DNA of 7,397 bases from an uncultured Bacteroidales bacterium (GTDB lineage Bacteria > Bacteroidota > Bacteroidia > Bacteroidales > UBA932). The stretch lies in assembly GCA_946617545.1 (NCBI GenBank), contig CAMOKK010000063.1, positions 1-7,397 on the forward strand, given 5' to 3'. This document shows positions 1 through 5,400 of this stretch, piece by piece; position 1 is the first letter of the stretch, and every line of letters begins with the position of its first letter. The notes below the pieces were generated by a model, which saw only the letters and a program-made list of their open reading frames with translations, did no database searches and was not told where the DNA came from. The position numbers were made by a program, and so were the translations under genes.

Positions 1-983
1 CCGCTCAGGAGTTTTAGGATGTAGGTGGCCAGACCGGCGCCGATATCGGCCTCCGGTACCAGGACGCTCACGTTCTCGTTGAACCACTGCGGGTAGAATC
101 CGGCGCGGCAGCCGGCCGTGCGGAAGGTGGCCTGGTCTATGTCGTTGTACACATAGCAGTCTATGTTGTTCTTCTGGGCCAGTTTCTTGATGCCCAGGGT
201 GGCCTTTACGCAGCCGATGAACTTGTCGTAGTCCACGTCCTCCATCATTTTATACCGGGCGGTGAGCTCATGTGCATAAGACTGCACTTCTTCCGCGGAG
301 AGGTTTTCAATCTCCGTCCCGTAGTCGCTGTAGGGGAGGTAATGGATTTCCGGGCCTATCTTGGTAAAGAGGTCGTAGTTGTCGAAGTAGGTGCTCCACA
401 TGGCCTCGTTCATGTTGGCCATGAGGCCCACGTTGGACTCCCGGAGGATGCTCCGGGTGCGGGCGGCATCGGCATAAATCTTCACCTTTTCCGTTATTTC
501 CTTCCGGGTTCCCATCACGGTGCGCACGTTCTTGCGGGGAACGCGTTTGAGGCTGCCGGAAGCTTCCAGCGAGCCCACCAGCGTACCGGCGCATAGGTAA
601 TCCACAAAGTCGTCCTCATCCAGGGTGGTTTCAAAGCTCATCCTGTCCTTGGCTACGTTGCAAAAAAGGATGGGCATCTCCGGGCAGTCACGCAGGAAGC
701 GTATCCAGGCGAAATCCTCGCTCCAGGAGAGGAATTCCGCATAGACAAAATCCACCTTTTCGTTGAAAAACAGGTTCAAGGCTTTCCGGGCGTCCTCCCT
801 TTCATAGACGATGCCCGGATCTACCAGATCCAGGAAGTCCATGCCGGCTTTGATGTCTTCCACCACTTTAAGTTTTCGTTCATGATACGTTCCACGTTGG
901 GGGCCGCTCAGGTTCTTGAAACGGGGCGATGCAATGAGCAGCAGACCCGCTTTGGCTTTCCGGAGTTTATCTTTTGCTTCCAT
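1..983 (-). CDS. L-fucose/L-arabinose isomerase-family protein (partial, C-terminus off the left edge)
   Basis: The reading frame is open from an ATG at 983 leftward to the window edge, giving 327 complete residues without a stop. The N-terminus (KAGLLLIASPRF) fits the Rossmann-like first domain of the FucI/AraA superfamily. Residues around 311-313 (VPEADIGAG, E311 and D313) match the position of the conserved acidic metal-binding motif (E-x-D) that precedes a helix in these isomerases. The family interconverts aldoses and ketoses in the cytoplasm with a divalent metal. There is no signal peptide, which agrees. Full-length relatives run about 450-500 residues, so roughly a third, including the remaining metal ligands, lies outside the window. 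It is not a close match to canonical AraA or FucI as I recall them, so the sugar is uncertain. The start is supported by the TAATG overlap with the permease stop and an A-rich stretch upstream. A non-catalytic or differently acting family member cannot be excluded. Confidence 0.72.
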   Translation of the reverse strand, partial: MEAKDKLRKAKAGLLLIASPRFKNLSGPQRGTYHERKLKVVEDIKAGMDFLDLVDPGIVYEREDARKALNLFFNEKVDFVYAEFLSWSEDFAWIRFLRDCPEMPILFCNVAKDRMSFETTLDEDDFVDYLCAGTLVGSLEASGSLKRVPRKNVRTVMGTRKEITEKVKIYADAARTRSILRESNVGLMANMNEAMWSTYFDNYDLFTKIGPEIHYLPYSDYGTEIENLSAEEVQSYAHELTARYKMMEDVDYDKFIGCVKATLGIKKLAQKNNIDCYVYNDIDQATFRTAGCRAGFYPQWFNENVSVLVPEADIGAGLATYILKLLS

Positions 984-985
984 TA
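981..985 (-). other. TAATG stop/start overlap joining permease and isomerase-like genes
   Basis: Read on the minus strand, the permease stop TAA and the next gene's ATG share one A. Such overlaps usually mean one transcript and re-initiation by the same ribosome (translational coupling). The two products are therefore expected in linked amounts. Read directly from the sequence; the coupling itself is inferred. Confidence 0.8.
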
Positions 986-2230
986 TCGTTTATTGGTTTT
1001 AGTGTAATCTCGGTTGTAAAACTTGGCACTGACCCACAGGCAGGCCAGGCCGCAGATGAGCCAGATGACCCCCAGGATGGGAAAGGTGGCGTTGAGGCTG
1101 CCCGTACTTTCCTTGATGACGGCCAGTACATAGGGAGCGGTGGCTCCTACGGCAAAGCCGGTCATGATCATGGCCGATGAACAGCTGGCGTGCAGGCGCT
1201 CCGGCGTGACATCGTACAGGACGGCATAAATATTGGCATCGAAAAAGGCCCTGAAGAAGCCCCAGCCGGCAAAACACAGGTACAGGAGCCAAAGGCTGCG
1301 GACACTCCCCATGAAGGGAAGGAAGGCTGCGCCCAGGATAAGGCCGGCGCCCTGGATGACCATCCTTTTCTTAGGGTCCTTGGCGGCCCATTTGTCCGAC
1401 AAGGTTCCGGCGATGAGAACACCCGCAAAGGCCGCCACATAAGTCCAGAGCATGGAATTGAGTCCGGCCTGGGCACCGCTCTGGCCGAAGTTCTCCTGCA
1501 GGAAGGTGGGCACCCAGGTCATGTAGCCCGTAATCACGAAGATGAAGCCGCAGAAGCCCAGCGTGACCATGAGGGCGGTGGGGGTGGTGAACACGGTTTT
1601 GAAGCCGTCCAGGATGCCGGGCTTGCCCTCATGCCCGGCCTGACCGGGCATCTCACCCCTCGGGAGATCCTTCAGCCTCACGGCCATTACGGCTGCCCAA
1701 AGCACGCCTGCGCCGCCAAAGATATAGAACGCATACTGCCATCCCAGTTTGTCGCCAATGTAACCTGCCAGCCAGCCTGCCAGAATGACGCCCACATAGT
1801 AGGAAGTCTGGTGGATGGACATGGCGCGTGCACGCGTGTCCGTATGATATTGCCCCAGCAGGGAGTAGTTGGCCGGGCCGAAGAAGGCCTCCCCGCCGCC
1901 GGTGGCGACGGAACGGGTGAGGATGAGCATGAAAACGCCGCCCGCCAGTCCCGTGAACATGGTGGCTACGCTCCAGAACAGGATGCTCAGGGTGCACACC
2001 CATTTGCGGGAGAAACGGTCTCCCATCCAGCCGCCGATGGGAACCATGGCGGCATAGAACAGGTTGAAGAAAACGGCGATCAGGCTCACGGAGGTGTCCG
2101 TGAGGTTCAGGCTGTCCCGGATGAGCGGAAGCACGGAATTGAAGACCTGACGGTCTCCCTGGTTGAGCAGGAAGGCCATCCAAAGCAGGGCCAGTACTTC
2201 CCATTTATAGTATTTGCCCATATTTTTCAT
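983..2230 (-). CDS. MFS permease, probable sugar or organic-anion transporter
   Basis: The 415-residue product is a typical 12-helix major facilitator superfamily protein of the inner membrane. Hydrophobic segments run from about residue 12 to the C-terminus. The MFS motif A appears at residues 67-76 as GWMGDRFSRK between helices 2 and 3. An acidic/basic pair (D26-R27) lies in helix 1, as in the anion:cation symporter and spinster-like branches. A basic stretch near the middle probably forms the central cytoplasmic loop. The ATG at 2230 is chosen over a TTG at 2266: the TTG would lie within the promoter -7 element, and its extra 12 residues are hydrophilic and unlike the family. A further ATG at 2221 is also possible. 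The gene leads the leftward operon and is followed by an isomerase-family gene, so uptake of a monosaccharide or sugar acid released by the divergent glycosidases is the likely role. The substrate cannot be read from the sequence. Confidence 0.9.
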   Translation of the reverse strand: MKNMGKYYKWEVLALLWMAFLLNQGDRQVFNSVLPLIRDSLNLTDTSVSLIAVFFNLFYAAMVPIGGWMGDRFSRKWVCTLSILFWSVATMFTGLAGGVFMLILTRSVATGGGEAFFGPANYSLLGQYHTDTRARAMSIHQTSYYVGVILAGWLAGYIGDKLGWQYAFYIFGGAGVLWAAVMAVRLKDLPRGEMPGQAGHEGKPGILDGFKTVFTTPTALMVTLGFCGFIFVITGYMTWVPTFLQENFGQSGAQAGLNSMLWTYVAAFAGVLIAGTLSDKWAAKDPKKRMVIQGAGLILGAAFLPFMGSVRSLWLLYLCFAGWGFFRAFFDANIYAVLYDVTPERLHASCSSAMIMTGFAVGATAPYVLAVIKESTGSLNATFPILGVIWLICGLACLWVSAKFYNRDYTKTNKR

Positions 2231-2245
2231 GCAGGTGGATTTTAT

Positions 2246-2263
2246 CTGTGGTGTACTGTGGTG
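2246..2263. repeat. Tandem 8-bp direct repeat, 10-bp period, candidate operator
   Basis: CTGTGGTG occurs at 2246-2253 and again, exactly, at 2256-2263, separated by two bases. On the minus strand this reads CACCACAG-TA-CACCACAG. The spacing is one DNA helical turn, so both copies face the same side of the helix. The pair begins at the last base of the leftward -7 element and extends over the expected transcription start and early leader of the permease operon. That position suits a repressor site or a leader element. No binding protein is encoded in the window, so function is inferred from position only. Confidence 0.5.
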
Positions 2264-2293
2264 CAAAAATATGAAAAAAATTACATTCTACAA
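2264..2293 (-). promoter_or_regulatory. Bacteroidota-type promoter for the leftward permease operon
   Basis: On the minus strand, TATTTTTG at 2271-2264 matches the Bacteroidota -7 consensus TAnnTTTG in all fixed positions. ATTG at 2294-2291 is a three-of-four match to the -33 TTTG element, with 19 bases between them, near the usual spacing. Transcription would start around 2257-2260 and leave a leader of roughly 27-30 bases before the ATG at 2230. The surrounding DNA is strongly AT-rich against a G+C-rich background. Confidence 0.6.
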
Positions 2294-2305
2294 TAAAAAT
2301 TTCCC

Positions 2306-2313
2306 TATTTTTG
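2306..2313 (+). promoter_or_regulatory. Bacteroidota-type -7 element for the rightward glycosidase operon
   Basis: TATTTTTG matches the -7 consensus TAnnTTTG. It ends only nine bases before the ATG of the first gene, so transcription from it would start about 2-6 bases before the start codon. I see no clear -33 TTTG at the expected distance (around 2283-2287 reads acatt), which weakens the call. An activator could compensate, or the true promoter may lie further upstream. Confidence 0.45.
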
Positions 2314-2322
2314 TAAGCGGAT

Positions 2323-3168
2323 ATGATTCAGTTGTCCCATTCCGGTCTGTGCCTGTCCCTGCATCTTCCGCAGGACGGCTTCTACGAGGGGACGCGCTTC
2401 GACAGGAGCGGCGTCTTCGGAAGCCTTCTCTTCCGGGGCACGGAACTCTGTGGCCCCTGGTTCACTTCTTACAGTCCCACCATGCACGATGCCGTGCAGG
2501 GCCCGGCGGAGGAATTTTCTCCCGTCGGCCTGCCGGATGGGCGCATCCTTAAAATAGGGGTGGGCGTGCTGAAGGCCGATATGGAAACTTACGACCGCTT
2601 CTGTCTGTATCCGCTCTTGGACGGGGGGCAGTGGACCGCAGAGGCCGACGGGCGGCAGGCCCGCTTCCTCCATCGGCTGGAAGGCTTTTACCGGTATGAA
2701 AAAGTGATTCGCCTGCAGGACGGCGGGCGTTTTTCCATCGGCCATGCCCTTACCCCGGAATTTCCCTTGGAGGCCGATGTCTATAACCACAACTTCTTTA
2801 CCCTGGGGAAGTTGGCTGTAGGCCCTTCCCGGGAAATCGATTTTCCCTTCGAGCCGGAGGGGGACTGGCGGGCCGTTTACGATTCCGTGGGCTTCACCGC
2901 CGGCGGCATCCGTTTTTCCCGCCCGATAAAGGAAGGGGAGTCCGTCTATACGGGAAATATCCACCAGAAAGGGAAGGATGGAATGCCTTATGAACTGAGC
3001 TTAAGGGAGGGCCGCCTCTCTGTCCATATCCAGGCCGATGTCCCGGCCTTCAAGACCGTCCTCTGGGCCAATCACCGCATTGCCTGCCTGGAGCCATATA
3101 ATAAACTGGAAGCCCGGCCGGGCGAGACCTTGCGCTGGACCTTGCAATATACCCTTCAAGAAATCTGA
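2323..3168 (+). CDS. Aldose 1-epimerase-like (galactose mutarotase superfamily) protein
   Basis: The 281-residue product has no signal peptide and is probably cytoplasmic. It shows the pattern of the mutarotase-like beta-sandwich superfamily: an N-terminal GFYEGTRFDRSG segment at residues 19-30, the central YNHNFF motif at 154-159 with H156 as the probable acid, and a C-terminal ACLEPYN segment with E257 as the probable base. Enzymes of this fold interconvert alpha and beta anomers of aldoses, but many relatives have unknown or altered substrates. The start is fixed by an in-frame TAA at 2314-2316 just upstream. It is the first gene of the rightward operon and ends six bases before the GH3 gene. 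Anomer conversion of the released sugar before isomerisation is the natural inference. The length is somewhat short compared with classical GalM (about 340), as is common in this divergent subgroup. Confidence 0.78.
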   Translation: MIQLSHSGLCLSLHLPQDGFYEGTRFDRSGVFGSLLFRGTELCGPWFTSYSPTMHDAVQGPAEEFSPVGLPDGRILKIGVGVLKADMETYDRFCLYPLLDGGQWTAEADGRQARFLHRLEGFYRYEKVIRLQDGGRFSIGHALTPEFPLEADVYNHNFFTLGKLAVGPSREIDFPFEPEGDWRAVYDSVGFTAGGIRFSRPIKEGESVYTGNIHQKGKDGMPYELSLREGRLSVHIQADVPAFKTVLWANHRIACLEPYNKLEARPGETLRWTLQYTLQEI

Positions 3169-3174
3169 CCTTTT

Positions 3175-5391
3175 ATGCGCGTATTCATTCCATCGGCCCT
3201 GTTGGCCCTGACGCTTTTTTCCTGCACTCCCAAAACCGGTAACGGTCCGGTATATTTGAACCCGTCGGCCCCCTTGGAAGAAAGGGTGGAAGACGCCCTT
3301 TCCCGCATGACGCTGGAAGAGAAGGTGGCCATGACCCATGCCCAGTCCAAATTTTCCAGCGCAGGCGTGCCCCGTCTGGGCATTCCGGAACTTTGGCATA
3401 CGGACGGCCCGCACGGCATCCGTCCGGAGGTGCTCTGGGACGAGTGGGACCAGGCCGGCTGGACCAATGACTCCTGTACCGCGTTTCCGGCGCTGGTGAA
3501 CCTGGCCGCCACCTGGGACCGGGAGCTTTCCCGCCTGTACGGGGACTGTATCGGCCAGGAAGCGCGTTATCGCGGGAAAGACATCCTGCTGGGCCCCGGC
3601 ATCAACATGGGTCGGACACCCCTGAACGGCCGTACTTTTGAATATATGGGAGAAGATCCTTATCTGGCCGGAGAACTGGTGGTTCCCTATGTGCAGGGCG
3701 TCCAGGCCAACGGTGTGGCGGCCTGTGTGAAGCACTTTGCCGTGAACAACCAGGAAACCCGCCGCACGGCCACCAATTCCATCGTGGATGACCGCACCCT
3801 TTATGAGATTTACCTTCCGGCTTTCCGGAAAGCGGTGGTGGAAGGTGGCGCCTGGGCCATCATGGGCTCCTACAACTTGTATAACGGACAGTTCAACTGC
3901 CACAACAAGAAGCTTCTGTGCGACATCCTGAAGGGTGAGTGGGGCTTCGACGGCGTGGTAGTGAGCGACTGGGGAGGCTGCCGGGACGACGACGAGGCCG
4001 TCACGGGCGGCCTGGATATCGAGATGGGCACCTGGACCAACGGCCTGCGCGGCGCCGCCTCCGACAGTTACAGCAACTATCATCTGGCCCGCCCTTTCCT
4101 GGAGCGTCTGCGTGACGGAAGGGCTACCGAGGAGCAGCTCAACGACAAGGTGCGGCGCATTCTGCGAACGGTATTCCGTACCGCCATGTCTCCGGAGCCA
4201 CACTATGGTAGTTTCACTTCCCCGGAGCATTTTGCCGCAGCGCGCAGGATTGCCGCGGAAGGCGTGGTTTTGCTCAAGAATGACGGAACCCTGCCGCTCA
4301 AGCTTCCCGAAGGCGGGAAACTGCTGGTGGTGGGTGAAAACGCCTACAAGATGATGGTGGTGGGCGGAGGCTCCTCCAATCTCAAGACCAAGTATGAAGT
4401 GATTCCCTTAGATGCCCTGCACGAAGTCTATGACGGTAAGGTGCAGGTGGAATGGCAGCGGGGCTATGTGGGAGACGTGACCACGGATTACAACAAGGTG
4501 GTCACCGGGCAGGACCTGAGCGAAAGCCGCAGCGCCGCCCAACTCCTGGCCGATGCCGTCTCCGCCGCCCGTGAGGCCGATGTGGTGCTCTACATCGGCG
4601 GTCTCAACAAGAGTGCCGGCCAGGACAACGAGGGCACTGACCGGGCCGATATCGTGCTCCCGTATGGCCAGGATGCGCTTATCGAAGCCTTGGCGGAGGT
4701 CTCTGCCAAGCTGGTGGTGGTGAACATTTCCGGCTCCCCGGTGGCCATGCCCTGGGCCGGTCGGGTGAATGCCATTGTGCAGGGCTGGTACGGCGGTTCC
4801 GAAAGCGGCCACGCCCTGGTGGATGTGCTCACCGGTGCCGTGAATCCTTCCGGCAAGCTGCCTTTCACCATGCCGCTGGCCCTTTCCGACGGTCCCCTCA
4901 AGACGGAACGTCAGTATCCCGGCGTGAAGGAGGAAGGAAAACAGTGGTGGCAGGAATACTATGACGAGGGTGTTTTTATCGGCTACCGCTGGTATGATAC
5001 GCACCAGATTCCCGTGCAATTCCCCTTCGGCCATGGCCTCAGCTATACCCGTTTTGAATACAGCGACGCTTCCGTGAAAAAACATGCCGATGGCTGGAAA
5101 GTCCAGCTGACGCTCACCAATGCCGGTTCCGTGGCCGGAGCCGAGGTGGTCCAGCTTTATATCTCTGACCGGGAGGCCTCCGTGGAGCGTCCGGCCAAGG
5201 AGCTCAAGGGCTTCGAGAAAGTGTATCTTCAGCCTTCGGAGAGCCGGAAAGTGAGCTTTATGATCGGACGGGAAGACCTCAGCTTCTTCGACGCCGACCG
5301 GCATGCCTGGGTGGCGGAGCCCGGTGATTTCGAGGTGCTCTTGGGCTCTTCATCGGCCGATATCCGCGCCCGTCTGGAATTCAAATTATAG
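3175..5391 (+). CDS. Glycoside hydrolase family 3 lipoprotein (beta-glucosidase/xylosidase type)
   Basis: This 738-residue protein is a complete GH3 enzyme. Residues 1-17 form a short lipoprotein signal ending in LFSC, with C17 the likely lipidated cysteine (phenylalanine at -2 is slightly unusual). The N-terminal TIM-barrel domain carries HTDGPHG at 75-81, K186-H187 in VKHFAVNNQE and the nucleophile D265 in VVSDWGG. The following alpha/beta sandwich domain carries EGTDR at 486-490, where E486 is the candidate acid/base. A C-terminal fibronectin type III-like domain covers roughly residues 625-738. GH3 enzymes remove terminal sugars, most often beta-glucose or beta-xylose, sometimes alpha-L-arabinofuranose, by a retaining mechanism. 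It would be anchored in an envelope membrane, on the periplasmic side or surface exposed. It sits between the mutarotase-like and DUF1680 genes with tiny gaps, so co-transcription is expected. Family assignment is firm; exact specificity is not. Confidence 0.95.
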   Translation: MRVFIPSALLALTLFSCTPKTGNGPVYLNPSAPLEERVEDALSRMTLEEKVAMTHAQSKFSSAGVPRLGIPELWHTDGPHGIRPEVLWDEWDQAGWTNDSCTAFPALVNLAATWDRELSRLYGDCIGQEARYRGKDILLGPGINMGRTPLNGRTFEYMGEDPYLAGELVVPYVQGVQANGVAACVKHFAVNNQETRRTATNSIVDDRTLYEIYLPAFRKAVVEGGAWAIMGSYNLYNGQFNCHNKKLLCDILKGEWGFDGVVVSDWGGCRDDDEAVTGGLDIEMGTWTNGLRGAASDSYSNYHLARPFLERLRDGRATEEQLNDKVRRILRTVFRTAMSPEPHYGSFTSPEHFAAARRIAAEGVVLLKNDGTLPLKLPEGGKLLVVGENAYKMMVVGGGSSNLKTKYEVIPLDALHEVYDGKVQVEWQRGYVGDVTTDYNKVVTGQDLSESRSAAQLLADAVSAAREADVVLYIGGLNKSAGQDNEGTDRADIVLPYGQDALIEALAEVSAKLVVVNISGSPVAMPWAGRVNAIVQGWYGGSESGHALVDVLTGAVNPSGKLPFTMPLALSDGPLKTERQYPGVKEEGKQWWQEYYDEGVFIGYRWYDTHQIPVQFPFGHGLSYTRFEYSDASVKKHADGWKVQLTLTNAGSVAGAEVVQLYISDREASVERPAKELKGFEKVYLQPSESRKVSFMIGREDLSFFDADRHAWVAEPGDFEVLLGSSSADIRARLEFKL

Positions 5392-5400
5392 CTTTGCGTC

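Noticed and set aside
2231..2266. N-terminal extension of the permease from a TTG at 2266
   Set aside because: The TTG lies in the minus-strand -7 element and upstream of the expected transcription start. The extra residues are hydrophilic and unlike MFS N-termini. ATG at 2230 is preferred.
1190..2296. Long open frame on the plus strand (368 residues) opposite the permease
   Set aside because: Its composition (rich in Gly, His, Glu, Gln) is typical of an antisense shadow in G+C-rich DNA, and the opposite strand encodes a clear MFS protein.
3169..3174. Possible separate promoter or ribosome-binding site between the mutarotase-like and GH3 genes
   Set aside because: Only six bases (ccttttatg context) with no promoter motif or Shine-Dalgarno sequence; co-transcription is simpler.
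3001..4230. Long minus-strand open frame (409 residues) opposite the mutarotase-like and GH3 genes
   Set aside because: Crosses the boundary between two well-supported genes and shows no recognisable domain; an antisense shadow.
4408..5304. Minus-strand open frame (298 residues) opposite the 3' part of the GH3 gene
   Set aside because: No domain signature, and the GH3 frame is unambiguous through this stretch.
5389..5396. TAGCTTTG, a match to the -7 consensus between the GH3 and DUF1680 genes
   Set aside because: It overlaps the GH3 stop codon, has no -33 element at the right distance, and would start transcription at or inside the next ATG. Probably chance, given the nine-base intergenic gap.
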